64,000 bases of DNA from assembly GCF_035982055.1 (NCBI RefSeq), contig NZ_CP108427.1, positions 3,534,001-3,598,000 on the forward strand, given 5' to 3'. Of this stretch, positions 1 through 10,007 are shown piece by piece (the first letter of the stretch is position 1; every line of letters starts with the position of its first letter). The stretch comes from Streptomyces sp. NBC_01288. GTDB lineage: Bacteria; Actinomycetota; Actinomycetes; Streptomycetales; Streptomycetaceae. The notes under the pieces were generated by a model that did not search any database, had not been told where the DNA came from, and was given only the letters and a program-made list of their open reading frames with translations. Made by a program: the position numbers and the translations under genes.

Positions 1-239
1 CCCCAGAAGTCGGCGATGTCCAGCGCCCGGCGGAAGTTGTCGAGCGTGATGCCGGTGGGCAGCAGGCTCGGGTCCGGGTCGATGGCGTCCTTGGCCGGTT
101 TGAACGCCGTGTCGAGCATCCAGTAGAGAGGGAAGCCGACGACGACGAAGACGAGCAGGCCGAGGAGGTTCCAGCCGACCTTGGACTTCCGGCGCCCACC
201 GGTCGGCTTCCGGGGCGCGTCGGTCGTGAGCGCGCTCAT
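1..239 (-). CDS. dasC: DasC-like sugar ABC transporter permease (partial, N-terminus only)
   Basis: Only the first 79 or so residues are present; the 3' part lies before the window. A short basic N-terminus is followed by one hydrophobic segment (about residues 22-42) and the start of the periplasmic loop typical of MalG-type permeases (LYWMLDTAFKP). Its ATG overlaps the stop codon of the upstream permease gene by four bases (ATGA), so the two are translationally coupled. Family knowledge: it would pair with DasB as the membrane channel of an importer for N-acetylglucosamine oligomers. The symbol rests on its place after dasA-dasB and beside dasR. Confidence 0.85.
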   Translation of the reverse strand, partial: MSALTTDAPRKPTGGRRKSKVGWNLLGLLVFVVVGFPLYWMLDTAFKPAKDAIDPDPSLLPTGITLDNFRRALDIADFW

Positions 240-1219
240 TCGACCTCTCCGATCTGAAGCATCTGACGCATGTAGACGGCGACGACCCCGAGCAGCAGCA
301 CCACCGTGACCAGGGCTATCGCGGAACCCTGTCCGTAGTCGTTGACGACGAAGGCACGGTCGTAGGAATAGGTGCTGAGCAGTTGGAAGTCGGCCTCGGG
401 GTGGCCGCCGCGCATCACGAACACCTGGGGGAAGACGCCCATGTCCCAGATCACCGAGAGGGTCGTGAGCATCACGATGATCGGCTTGAGGATGGGCAGG
501 GTGACGTACCGGAAGACGCCCCACGCGCCGGCGCCGTCGAGGCGGGCCGCCTCCTCCAACTCCTGGGGAACCTGGGTGAGTCCGGCACTGAGCGTGATCA
601 CCACGAAGGGCACCGCGCCCCACACCACGAGCAGCATGATGACGAGGAGGCCCTGCGGTCCGCTGGCGAACCAGTTGTGGCCGATCATGTCGACGCCCGG
701 CAACTTGCTGAGCAGCGCGTTGAAGACGCCGTAGTCCGAGTCGAAGAGCCACTTGAAGACGGTGGTCGCGACGATGACCGGCATGCCCCAACTGGCCACC
801 AGGACAACGTTGATGAGCGTCTTCACCCAGCCGGAGACCTTCTGCTGGAGCAGGGCGAGCGCCATGCCGGCGACCATCGTGAAGATGACCGAGCCGGCCG
901 CGAAGACGATCGTGCGGACGACGACGCCCCAGAACTCGCCGTCGCCGAGGATGCCGGAGAAGTTGTCGAAGCCGATCCACTCGGCGGGCTTGAAGCCCCA
1001 CAGCTGGGACTGGCCGAAGGACTGGAACGACAGGGTGACCAGGCGGACCAGCGGATAGCCCATGACCAGGGCGAGGATGAGCAGACAGGGCGCGAGCAGC
1101 AGCCAGGGAACCCCGGCCCCTCTCGACGTCCGCCGTCCGCGGGGTGCGTCGGAGACGCGCGGTGGGGGCGCCTGCCGCGGTGGCGGCACCTTGGCAGGGG
1201 TGGTCGTGTCGGCACTCAT
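236..1219 (-). CDS. dasB: DasB-like sugar ABC transporter permease
   Basis: A 327-residue integral membrane permease of the MalF type. An N-terminal proline/arginine-rich cytoplasmic tail (residues 1-35) precedes about six hydrophobic segments. The EAA loop that contacts the ATPase is seen near residues 222-241 (EEAARLDGAGAWGVFRYVTL). It lies downstream of the dasA solute-binding gene and overlaps dasC by four bases. Known for the family: together with DasA and DasC it imports chitobiose/N-acetylglucosamine, with the shared ATPase MsiK supplied from elsewhere; no ATPase gene is visible here. The regulator dasR next door supports the assignment. Confidence 0.88.
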   Translation of the reverse strand: MSADTTTPAKVPPPRQAPPPRVSDAPRGRRTSRGAGVPWLLLAPCLLILALVMGYPLVRLVTLSFQSFGQSQLWGFKPAEWIGFDNFSGILGDGEFWGVVVRTIVFAAGSVIFTMVAGMALALLQQKVSGWVKTLINVVLVASWGMPVIVATTVFKWLFDSDYGVFNALLSKLPGVDMIGHNWFASGPQGLLVIMLLVVWGAVPFVVITLSAGLTQVPQELEEAARLDGAGAWGVFRYVTLPILKPIIVMLTTLSVIWDMGVFPQVFVMRGGHPEADFQLLSTYSYDRAFVVNDYGQGSAIALVTVVLLLGVVAVYMRQMLQIGEVE

Positions 1220-1336
1220 CGCGCGCTCCTCAGCGATCCCTCAGGTCGTACGGCCGTGCTGCGTAGCGGATTTCGTACGGGAGGCGGGGCCCTGCCCCGA
1301 GAACACCGAGGTGTCTAACAGGGCCCCGCACTGGGT

Positions 1337-1504
1337 CCTGCCGTCAAACTCCCGTCGTCCGCCCGGAGGGCGGGCCCGGCGGCGTCTGGTGCGTGCGATC
1401 GCAAGGCGCCGGAGCGTCCTCGTGGCGGAGCCACGTGGGCGGTTCGGCAACGCAGCGAGCGTGCGTGCCAGGCGTCGCCGGGCAGGCGGGAGTTTGGCGG
1501 CAGG
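1337..1504. repeat. Intergenic inverted-repeat element between dasA and dasB
   Basis: The gap between dasA and dasB has no gene. It contains an 18-bp inverted repeat with one mismatch (1337-1354 against 1487-1504, core CAAACTCCCG) enclosing a second, imperfect inverted pair around GGCGTCTGGTGCGTGC (from about 1380) and GCGTGCCAGGCGTCG (about 1464-1478). The inner motif recurs inside the MITE-like element at 3870-4060, so this belongs to a dispersed Streptomyces repeat family. In RNA it would fold into a long hairpin and could set the ratio of dasA to dasBC transcript; that role is inferred. Confidence 0.7.
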
Positions 1505-1512
1505 GCCCCCGG

Positions 1513-2799
1513 TCACTTGGTGTTGATGACCTTGTCGATCGCGGTGTCCGCGGCCTTCGCGGCGTCCTCGACCGACTGCTTGCCGGTGCCGATGTTCTGC
1601 AACATGGTCTGGAGGACCTGGGCCTTCTCGACCTGGCCCCAGCCCGGTGCCATCGGGACGAACCAGTTGGACTCGGCCGCGGTGGCCGGGACCGCCGTCG
1701 CGGGGTCGCTCTTCAGCGTCGCGAGGTCGGTCTTGTTGTTCGGCAGGTTGCCCTTGGCCATCAGGCCCTTCTGGCCGGACGGACCGGTGAAGGCGTTGAT
1801 CCACTCGGCGGCGAGCGCCTGCGCCTTGGACTTCACCGGGACGGCGAGGTCCGAACCGCCCAGGAACACGGGCATGTTCTTGCCGGACGGGCCCGGCATC
1901 ACGAAGTTGACGAGGTCGGTCTTCAGTTTGCCGCCGGTCTTGTCGTTCTTCGGGTCGGCGGCGGTCGCGCCCTCCCACGCGGCGGCGAAGATCATGGACG
2001 CCTTGCCCTGGCCGTACACGATGTAACGGTCGGACTCGTCCTTGGTCTTGTCGCCGTGCATGTACTTGTCGATGACCGACTTCCACTCGTTGAGTCCCTT
2101 GATGGACTCGGGCGAGGAGAGGCTGGCCTTCCACTCACTGCCGGACTGGGTGGCGATGGCGCCGCCGGCGTCGTAGACGAAGGACATGGCCGCGTACCAG
2201 TCACGGGTGGGCTGGTACCAGGCGCTGAACTTGCTGCCTTCCTTCTTCTGGATCTTGTCCAGGTCGGCGGTCAGCTCGGCGTACGTCGTCGGGGGCGCCT
2301 TCACGCCGACCGAAGCGGCGATGTCCTTGCGCCAGTTGGCGACGCGGCCACCGGCGTAGTAGGGGACGCCGTAGGTCTTGCCGTCGTAGGTCACGGAGGC
2401 CTTGAGGCCGTCGAGCCAGGCGGAGGAGTTGGTGAACTTGGCCGGGTCCACGGGTGCGAAGGCGCCCTTGACCATGTAGCTCAGCATCTCGGTGTTGCCC
2501 ATCTCGACCACGTCGGGCACCTTGTCGGTGGCGAGAACCGCGTCGAGCTTGGTGTTCTTGTCCGGCCAGCCGTAGTACTCGTGCTTGATCTTGACGCCCG
2601 GGTGCGCCTTCTGCACGGCCGCGTCGGCCGCCTTCACCAGCTGGGGCCAGTTGTTCTGCGCGTCGACGGTGAGCCAGACGGTCAGCTCCTTGGCGTCGGC
2701 GCCGCTGTTCGAAGAGCTCTTGTCGTCGTTGCCCCCGCACGCCGCGATGGAGACCATCATGCCCGCGATACCGATCGCGGCTATCAGCTTGCGCTTCAC
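1513..2799 (-). CDS. dasA: DasA, extracellular sugar-binding lipoprotein
   Basis: A 428-residue solute-binding protein of the carbohydrate ABC family. It begins with a lipoprotein signal: basic MKRK, a hydrophobic stretch, and a lipobox IAAC with the lipidated Cys near residue 21. The mature domain has the features expected of sugar-binding proteins (ELTVWLTVDAQNNW start, PDVVEMGNTE, GVPYYAGGR). The GTG at 2799 is chosen because GAGGAGG lies just upstream and the signal peptide begins there; an in-frame extension to 2922 is unlikely. In S. coelicolor DasA binds chitobiose/GlcNAc and is repressed by DasR. Two dre-like sites lie 58-97 bp upstream, consistent with this. Confidence 0.92.
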   Translation of the reverse strand: MKRKLIAAIGIAGMMVSIAACGGNDDKSSSNSGADAKELTVWLTVDAQNNWPQLVKAADAAVQKAHPGVKIKHEYYGWPDKNTKLDAVLATDKVPDVVEMGNTEMLSYMVKGAFAPVDPAKFTNSSAWLDGLKASVTYDGKTYGVPYYAGGRVANWRKDIAASVGVKAPPTTYAELTADLDKIQKKEGSKFSAWYQPTRDWYAAMSFVYDAGGAIATQSGSEWKASLSSPESIKGLNEWKSVIDKYMHGDKTKDESDRYIVYGQGKASMIFAAAWEGATAADPKNDKTGGKLKTDLVNFVMPGPSGKNMPVFLGGSDLAVPVKSKAQALAAEWINAFTGPSGQKGLMAKGNLPNNKTDLATLKSDPATAVPATAAESNWFVPMAPGWGQVEKAQVLQTMLQNIGTGKQSVEDAAKAADTAIDKVINTK

Positions 2800-2856
2800 G
2801 CCACCCTCCTCAGGGATGCCTGCCACACCTCCCGCCCAAGAGCCGGGACCTGAACC

Positions 2857-2896
2857 AATGGTGTAGACCAGTACCGGGAGCTTGGACCAGACCACA
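2857..2896 (-). promoter_or_regulatory. Two dre-like DasR operators upstream of dasA
   Basis: Two 16-bp sites resemble the DasR consensus ACTGGTCTAGACCAGT: AATGGTGTAGACCAGT (2857-2872) and CTTGGACCAGACCACA (2881-2896). The conserved half GACCA occurs in both and their starts are 24 bp apart. They lie upstream of the dasA start, as in the known S. coelicolor dasA promoter. Matching is by eye; binding is inferred. Confidence 0.8.
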
Positions 2897-3004
2897 GGGC
2901 CTGTCAAGAGCCCTCGAAACACCCCTGACCAGCCGTTATGCGACCTACATATGCAGGAACCTTTAAGTAAGAAGGCAGCGAAAACAACGGTGCCGGAGTA
3001 CTGT

Positions 3005-4060
<1,056 letters not shown>

Positions 4061-4950
4061 GCCGTGTCTTCAAAAGATCTTGAGTGGTGGATCATGGTGG
4101 GGTGATACGTCGCCATGAACTGTCCGATGCCGAGTGGGAGTTCGTCGGGCCGCTGCTGCCGGTGTCGCTGCGGGGCCGGAAGCGGCTGGACGACCGCAGG
4201 GTGCTGAACGGGATCGTGTGGAAGTTCCGTACCGGGACGGCCTGGCGGGACGTGCCCGAGCGGTACGGCCCGTGGGCCACCCTGCACACCCGCTTTCGCC
4301 GGTGGGCGCTGGACGGCACCTTCGAGCGCATGCTCCGGGCCGCCCAGGCGCACGCCGACGCGGCCGGGGACATTGACTGGCTGGTGTCGGTCGACTCCAC
4401 CGTCGTCCGCGCCCACCAGCACGCCGCCGGGGCCCGAAAAAGGGGGCCCGCAGTCCCGGCCTCGGACGCTCCCGAGGCGGCCTGACCAGCAAAATCCACC
4501 TGGCCTGCGACAGCGTGGGCCGCCCGCTCGCCTTCACCCTCACGGGCGGCAACACCAACGACTGCACCCAGTTCACCGCCATGATGGAAACCATCCGGGT
4601 GCCCCGCATCGGCCCGGGACGGCCCCGCACACGGCCCGCCCATGTGCTGGGCGACAAGGGCTACAGCTCCCGGGCCATCCGCACGTGGCTCAGGCGGCGG
4701 GGCATCGGTCACACCATTCCCGAGCGGTCCGACCAGGTCCGCAACCGGCTCCGGCGCGGCAGCCGAGGCGGGCGCCCGCCGGTCTTCGACAAGCAGCTCT
4801 ACAAGCGACGCAACGTCGTGGAACGGTGCTTCAACCGCTTGAAGCAGTGGCGCGGCATCGCTACCCGCTACGACAAGACCGCCGAGTCCTACCAGGCAGC
4901 CGTCACCCTCGCATCGCTCCTGATGTGGGCGTGACATTTGAAGACAACTC
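4061..4950 (+). mobile_element. IS5-family insertion sequence, about 890 bp
   Basis: The element has imperfect terminal inverted repeats (left GCCGTGTCTTCAAA, right end reading GAGTTGTCTTCAAA on the other strand) and is flanked by CTAG on both sides (4057-4060 and 4951-4954), probably the target sequence. Inside lies one transposase read from two overlapping frames. It looks intact and therefore possibly active. It sits between dasR and cstA and leaves only about 70 bp before the cstA start, so it may have displaced or replaced the native cstA promoter. Confidence 0.88.
4084..4934 (+). CDS. IS5-type DDE transposase, two frames joined by -1 frameshift
   Basis: The first frame (4084-4485; GTG at 4102 is an alternative start) carries the N-terminal DUF4096-type region (RRHELSDAEWEFVGPLLP) and the first catalytic Asp (VSVDSTVVRAHQH). 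The second frame ends at 4934 and supplies GLTSKIHLACD, the second Asp (LGDKGYSSRAI) and the Glu in RRNVVERCFNRLKQWRGIA. A run of five A then five G at 4437-4446 lies where the second frame takes over; a -1 slip there yields an uninterrupted protein of about 283 residues (KKGARSPGLGRSRGGLTSK at the joint). This is the usual expression mode of several IS5 groups, so it is read as programmed, not as decay. Confidence 0.85.
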
Positions 4951-5022
4951 CTAGGGGACTTACGGAGTTACCGGGGTTGCTCTACGTTCCTCCCGTCGCC
5001 GCATGGACGGGAGGACCACCCG

Positions 5023-7164
5023 GTGCGTACCGCGAACGTCCGAACCATCGTCGTCTGGACCCTCGTCGCGCTCGTCGGCGCGGCGGGCTGGTCCGTGCTC
5101 GCGCTGGCGCGGGGCGAGAACGTGTCGGCCGCCTGGATGGTCGCCGCCGCGCTCGGCTCGTACGCCATCGCCTACCGCTTCTACGCGAAGTTCATCGTGT
5201 ACAAGGTGCTCAAGGTCGACGGCACCCGGGCCACCCCGGCCGAACGCCTCGACAACGGCATCGACTACCACCCCACCGACCGCCGCGTCCTGCTCGGCCA
5301 CCACTTCGCCGCGATCGCCGGCGCGGGCCCGCTCGTCGGACCCGTACTCGCCGCGCAGATGGGCTACTTGCCCGGCACGGTCTGGATCATCGCCGGGGTC
5401 ATCTTCGCGGGCGCGGTCCAGGACATGGTGGTGCTGTTCTTCTCAACCCGCCGCGACGGCAGGTCACTCGGTCAGATGGCCCGCGAGGAGATCGGCCCGT
5501 TCGGCGGCGCCGCCGCGCTGGTCGCCACCTTCGCCATCATGATCATCCTGCTCGGCGTGCTGGCTCTGGTCATCGTGAACGCGCTCGCCTCCTCGCCCTG
5601 GGGCACCTTCTCCATCGGCATGACCATCCCGATCGCCCTCCTGATGGGCTTCTACCTACGGGTCCTTCGCCCCGGCCGCGTCTCCGAGGTCTCCCTGATC
5701 GGCGTGGCCCTGCTGCTGCTCGCCCTGGTCGCGGGCCGCTGGGTCGCCGAGTCGTCCTGGGCCGGCGCCTTCACCCTCGCGCCCTCCACGCTGGTGATCT
5801 GGCTGGTGGGCTACGGCTTCGTCGCCTCGATCCTCCCGGTCTGGACCCTGCTCGCCCCGCGCGACTACCTCTCCACCTTCATGAAGATCGGCACGATCGG
5901 CCTGCTGGCGATCGGCGTCGTGGTCGCCCTGCCCGCCCTGAAGATGCCCGCCGTCACCGACTTCGCGAAGCACGGCAACGGCCCGGTGTTCGCCGGCTCC
6001 CTCTTCCCGTTCGTCTTCATCACGATCGCCTGCGGCGCCCTGTCCGGCTTCCACTCGCTCATCTCCAGCGGTACGACCCCGAAGATGATCCAGAAGGAAA
6101 CCCAGATCCGCATGATCGGCTACGGCGCCATGCTGATGGAGTCGTCCGTCGCCGTCATGGCCCTGGTCGCCGCGAGCATCATCGACCCGGGTCTGTACTT
6201 CGCGATGAACGCCCCGGCCGGCGCGATCGGCACGACGGTGCAGAACGCCTCGCAGGTGGTGAGCGGTTGGGGCTACCACATCTCCCCCGCCGACCTCGCG
6301 CAGGCCGCGAAGAACGTCGACGAGGCGAGCCTGCTGTCCCGCACCGGCGGGGCGCCCACCCTCGCGGTCGGCGTCTCGGAGATCTTCTCCAAGGTGACCG
6401 GCGGGAGCCTGCGCGCCTTCTGGTACCACTTCGCGATCATGTTCGAGGCGCTGTTCATCCTGACCGCGCTGGACGCGGGCACGCGGGTGGGCCGGTTCAT
6501 GCTCCAGGACATGCTCGGGAACGTCTACCGGCCGTTCAAGAACGTGAGTTGGCGCCCGGGCCTGGCCCTGACGAGCGCGATCGTGTGCGCCCTGTGGGGC
6601 TACTTCCTCTGGGTCGGCGTCCACGAACCCCTGGGCGGGATCAACCAGCTCTTCCCCATCTTCGGCATCGCCAACCAGCTCCTCGCGGCGGTCGCGCTGG
6701 CCGTCTGCACCACCCTCCTGGTGAAGTCCGGCCGCCTCAAGTGGGCCTGGATCACCGGGATTCCACTCGCCTGGGACGCGACGGTCACCCTCACCGCGAG
6801 CTGGCAGAAGGTGTTCTCCGGCGATCCGAAGGTCGGCTTCTTCAAGCAACGCTCGGTGTTCCAGGACGCGATCGACGCGGGCAAGGTCCTGCCGCCCGCC
6901 AAGTCGATGGACGACATGCACACCGTCGTCACCAACTCGACGGTGGACGGGGTGCTTTCGGCCATTCTCGCGGTGCTCGTCGTGGTCGTGATCGCGGACG
7001 CCCTTCGCGTCTGCGTTCGACACATCCGCCGGCCCGCGCTCTCGACTCTGAGCGAGACGCCGTACGTCGAGTCGAACATCGTGGCACCGGCCGGGCTGAT
7101 CCCGACCCGCGAGGAGAAGGAGGAGGCGACCCGCGATGCGGTCGGCGCTGATACGGGCGGCTGA
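5023..7164 (+). CDS. cstA: CstA-family peptide/pyruvate transporter
   Basis: A 713-residue polytopic membrane protein with about 16 hydrophobic segments. Family signatures are clear: the N-terminal DGTRATPAERLDNGIDYHPTD region, HHFAAIAGAGPLVGP (about residues 90-105), and FHSLISSGTTPKMI in the middle. Family members import pyruvate or peptides during carbon limitation. GTG at 5023 follows GGGAGG. The C-terminus overlaps the next gene, a small YjiX/YbdD-type protein, by 29 bases; this CstA-YjiX pairing is conserved in bacteria. The insertion sequence immediately upstream may affect its transcription. Confidence 0.93.
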   Translation: MRTANVRTIVVWTLVALVGAAGWSVLALARGENVSAAWMVAAALGSYAIAYRFYAKFIVYKVLKVDGTRATPAERLDNGIDYHPTDRRVLLGHHFAAIAGAGPLVGPVLAAQMGYLPGTVWIIAGVIFAGAVQDMVVLFFSTRRDGRSLGQMAREEIGPFGGAAALVATFAIMIILLGVLALVIVNALASSPWGTFSIGMTIPIALLMGFYLRVLRPGRVSEVSLIGVALLLLALVAGRWVAESSWAGAFTLAPSTLVIWLVGYGFVASILPVWTLLAPRDYLSTFMKIGTIGLLAIGVVVALPALKMPAVTDFAKHGNGPVFAGSLFPFVFITIACGALSGFHSLISSGTTPKMIQKETQIRMIGYGAMLMESSVAVMALVAASIIDPGLYFAMNAPAGAIGTTVQNASQVVSGWGYHISPADLAQAAKNVDEASLLSRTGGAPTLAVGVSEIFSKVTGGSLRAFWYHFAIMFEALFILTALDAGTRVGRFMLQDMLGNVYRPFKNVSWRPGLALTSAIVCALWGYFLWVGVHEPLGGINQLFPIFGIANQLLAAVALAVCTTLLVKSGRLKWAWITGIPLAWDATVTLTASWQKVFSGDPKVGFFKQRSVFQDAIDAGKVLPPAKSMDDMHTVVTNSTVDGVLSAILAVLVVVVIADALRVCVRHIRRPALSTLSETPYVESNIVAPAGLIPTREEKEEATRDAVGADTGG

Positions 7165-7348
7165 CCGGCTGGTCGGTGGAGTGCGGTGGTACGTCCGGGA
7201 GTTGATGGACGAGTCGGCGTACGACCGCTACGTGGCGCACGTACGCCGGAACCACCCCGAGGCGGAGGTCCCCGGCCGCCGCGACTTCGAACGGATGCGG
7301 ACGGACCGCCAGGAGGCCGACCCGCGCCAGGGTTTCCGCTGCTGCTGA
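7136..7348 (+). CDS. YbdD/YjiX-family small protein (DUF466)
   Basis: 70 residues, with the family pattern YVRELMDESAYDRYVAHVRRNHP and the C-terminal region FERMRTDRQ ending in a Cys pair. Such proteins are almost always encoded directly after CstA-type transporters and are needed for, or modulate, pyruvate uptake; the mechanism is not known to me. The ATG lies within the end of cstA in another frame, so translation is probably coupled. Confidence 0.88.
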   Translation: MRSALIRAADRLVGGVRWYVRELMDESAYDRYVAHVRRNHPEAEVPGRRDFERMRTDRQEADPRQGFRCC

Positions 7349-7474
7349 CACCGATGTCACGCCTTCACAGAATCGACATGCCGATATGCGGACGAGGTCT
7401 TCCGTACGCGCGATGCCGTGACCTAGATTGCCTGCGCATTACACAGGCGATCATTGAGGTGACGGAGCCGCGAC

Positions 7475-7738
7475 ATGTCAGACGTACCCGAAGTTCCGCC
7501 CGAACCGGCACCACCGCTGGTGACACCGGCCCGCGTCGTCATCGCGGTCTGCCTCGTCGCGCCGTTCGTGGCGCTGCTCTGGGTCGGCTCCTACACCAAG
7601 ATCGACCCCACGTTCATCGGCGTCCCGTTCTTCTACTGGTACCAGATGCTGTGGGTGCTGATCTCGACGGTGCTGACGATGACCGCCTACAAGCTGTGGC
7701 AGCGCGACCAGCGGGCCCGCCATGGAGGTAACCGGTGA
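7475..7738 (+). CDS. DUF3311 small membrane protein, partner of the symporter
   Basis: 87 residues with two predicted membrane segments (about 24-42 and 52-72) and the DUF3311 pattern PFVALLWVGSYTKIDPTFIGVPFFYWYQMLWV. Its stop overlaps the next gene's GTG by four bases. DUF3311 proteins accompany monocarboxylate symporters of the sodium/solute type and are likely small accessory subunits, comparable to YhjB-like partners. Start ATG at 7475 is preceded by a moderate GGAG-like site. Confidence 0.88.
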   Translation: MSDVPEVPPEPAPPLVTPARVVIAVCLVAPFVALLWVGSYTKIDPTFIGVPFFYWYQMLWVLISTVLTMTAYKLWQRDQRARHGGNR

Positions 7739-9345
7739 ACGACGGCGTGAACGGCGTCGCTCTCGGCGTCTTCATCTTCTTCTTCCTGGCCGTCACGGTC
7801 CTGGGCTTCCTGGCCGCCCGCTGGCGCCGGGCCGACAACGAGCAGAGCCTCGACGAATGGGGCCTGGGCGGACGGTCGTTCGGCACCTGGGTCACCTGGT
7901 TCCTGCTCGGCGGCGACCTCTACACGGCTTACACGTTCGTGGCGGTCCCGGCGGCGGTCTACGCGGCGGGCGCGGCCGGCTTCTTCGCGGTGCCGTACAC
8001 GATCCTCGTGTACCCCCTCATCTTCACGTTCCTGCCCCGCCTCTGGTCGGTGTCGCACAAGCACGGATACGTGACGACCTCGGACTTCGTGCGCGGCCGC
8101 TTCGGCTCGAAGGGTCTTTCGCTGGCCGTGGCGGTCACCGGCATCCTCGCGACGATGCCGTACATCGCACTCCAACTGGTCGGCATCCAGGCCGTGTTGG
8201 ACGTCATGGGGGTGGGCGGCAGCGCGAACTCCAACTGGTTCGTGAAGGACCTGCCGCTGCTGATCGCGTTCGCGGTGCTGGCCGCGTACACCTACTCGTC
8301 CGGCCTCCGCGCGCCCGCGCTGATCGCGTTCGTGAAGGACGGCCTGATCTACCTCGTCATCACGGTGGCGATCATCTACATCCCGATCAAGCTCGGCGGC
8401 TTCGACGACATCTTCAGCGCGGCGGGCGCCAAGTTCAAGGCGGCCGGGACAGGCGGACTCGTCCCCGCACCGGCGGGCCAATGGACGTACGCCACACTGG
8501 CGTTGGGCTCGGCACTGGCCCTCTTCATGTACCCGCACTCGATCACCGCGACGCTCTCCTCCAAGAGCCGCAACGTGATCCGCCGCAACACCACGATCCT
8601 GCCCCTGTATTCACTGATGCTGGGCCTGCTCGCGCTGCTCGGCTTCATGGCGATCGCGGCCGGAGTCAAGGTCACCAACGGCCAGTTGGCGATCCCGCAG
8701 CTGTTCGAGAACATGTTCCCGGACTGGTTCGCGGGCGTGGCCTTCGCGGCGATCGGCATCGGCGCCCTCGTCCCGGCGGCGATCATGTCCATCGCGGCGG
8801 CGAACCTCTTCACCCGCAACATCTACAAGGACTTCATCAAGCCCGACGCGACCCCGGCCCAGGAGACAAAGGTCTCCAAGATCGTCTCGCTCCTGGTGAA
8901 GGTCGGCGCCCTGGCCTTCGTCCTCACGATGGACAAGACGGTCGCCATCAACTTCCAGCTCCTGGGCGGCATCTGGATCCTCCAGACCTTCCCGTCCCTG
9001 GTGGGCGGCCTCTTCACCCGCTGGCCCCACCGCTGGGCCCTCCTCACCGGCTGGGCGGTCGGCATGATCTACGGCACCCTCGCCGCGTACGGGGTCGCCT
9101 CCCCGACCCAGGACCACTTCGGCGGCTCGTCCAAGGAGATCCCCGGCATCGGCGAGATCGGCTACATCGGCCTGACGGCGTTCGTCCTGAACGTCGTCGT
9201 CACGGTGGTCCTGACATTCGCCCTGAAGGCGTTCAAGGCCCCAGAGGGCATCGACGAGACCAACCCCGCCGACTACACCGCAGACGCGGGCGACCCGGGC
9301 GTAGAGGTGGAACTACCTCCGGCAACAGCAGGGGCAACCCACTAA
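7735..9345 (+). CDS. Monocarboxylate sodium:solute symporter (SSS family, MctP-like)
   Basis: 536 residues with about 13 membrane segments. The family signature is visible in the stretches WGLGGRSFGTWVTWFLLGGDLYTAYTF (given here only as a landmark near residues 42-68) and GIGALVPAAIMSIAAANLFTRN (about 340-362). The family imports pyruvate, lactate, acetate or related acids. It is coupled by GTGA overlap to the DUF3311 gene and follows the cstA module, so this locus gathers two probable carboxylate uptake systems. Substrate choice cannot be settled from sequence alone. Confidence 0.88.
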   Translation: MNDGVNGVALGVFIFFFLAVTVLGFLAARWRRADNEQSLDEWGLGGRSFGTWVTWFLLGGDLYTAYTFVAVPAAVYAAGAAGFFAVPYTILVYPLIFTFLPRLWSVSHKHGYVTTSDFVRGRFGSKGLSLAVAVTGILATMPYIALQLVGIQAVLDVMGVGGSANSNWFVKDLPLLIAFAVLAAYTYSSGLRAPALIAFVKDGLIYLVITVAIIYIPIKLGGFDDIFSAAGAKFKAAGTGGLVPAPAGQWTYATLALGSALALFMYPHSITATLSSKSRNVIRRNTTILPLYSLMLGLLALLGFMAIAAGVKVTNGQLAIPQLFENMFPDWFAGVAFAAIGIGALVPAAIMSIAAANLFTRNIYKDFIKPDATPAQETKVSKIVSLLVKVGALAFVLTMDKTVAINFQLLGGIWILQTFPSLVGGLFTRWPHRWALLTGWAVGMIYGTLAAYGVASPTQDHFGGSSKEIPGIGEIGYIGLTAFVLNVVVTVVLTFALKAFKAPEGIDETNPADYTADAGDPGVEVELPPATAGATH

Positions 9346-9368
9346 CGCAGGCTGACCGTCCCCACCCA

Positions 9369-9422
9369 GGGGCGCGGGGCTGTATCGATATGCGGCTCCG
9401 CCGCGTGGGCGCGACCAGCCAC
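9369..9422. repeat. Dispersed intergenic palindromic repeat, copy 1
   Basis: A single copy of a Streptomyces intergenic repeat: GGGGCGCGGGGCTGTAT, then TATGCGGCTCCGCCGCG, then GGGCGCGACCAGCCAC. It lies 24 bp after the symporter gene. The central GCGGCTCCGCCGC folds as a hairpin. Further copies are at 21401-21632 and 28917-28986. Confidence 0.8.
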
Positions 9423-9490
9423 ACACAACCCGCAGCGGGCCACCGGAAAGCAAGTTCCTCGGCGGCCCGCTGTCGTACACACTCACCCCC

Positions 9491-9997
9491 ATGGACATCC
9501 TCATCCGCCGAGCAATCCCCACCGAATACGAAGACCTCGGCAACATCACGGCGCAGGCCTACCTACAGGACGGCCTCCTCGACTACGGCGACGACGACCC
9601 CTACCTCCCCGTACTGAAGGACGTAGCAAGCCGAGCCGCAGCCGCAGAGGTCCTCGTCGCGGTGGACGGCGACCACCTCCTCGGCGGAGTCACCTTCGTC
9701 CCCGGCCCCGGCCCAGTCGCCGACATCGCGACAACCGACGAGACAGAGATCCGCGCACTGGCGATCGCCCGCACCGCCCGCGGCCGAGGCGCCGGCGAGG
9801 CCCTCGTCCGCGCCTGCGTCGACCGCGCCCGAGCCACCGAGGGCTGCACGGCCGTAGTCCTGTCGACCCAGAGCTCCATGCACGCGGCCCACCGCATCTA
9901 CGAACGCCTGGGTTTCGTCCGCACCCCCGACCGCGACTGGAACCCCGTGCCACACCTGGACGATCTCACTCTGCTCACCTACAAGCTGACACTCTGA
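9491..9997 (+). CDS. GNAT-family N-acetyltransferase
   Basis: 168 residues covering a complete GNAT fold. The acetyl-CoA-binding loop is RGRGAGEALV (about residues 98-107) and the C-terminal motif AAHRIYERLGFVRTPDRDW is standard. Substrate unknown. It is a single gene, just upstream of the regulated nrdAB leader, and its 3' end is about 10 bp from the first NrdR-like box. The ATG lacks a strong ribosome site. Confidence 0.85.
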   Translation: MDILIRRAIPTEYEDLGNITAQAYLQDGLLDYGDDDPYLPVLKDVASRAAAAEVLVAVDGDHLLGGVTFVPGPGPVADIATTDETEIRALAIARTARGRGAGEALVRACVDRARATEGCTAVVLSTQSSMHAAHRIYERLGFVRTPDRDWNPVPHLDDLTLLTYKLTL

Positions 9998-10007
9998 AAC
10001 CACCGCG

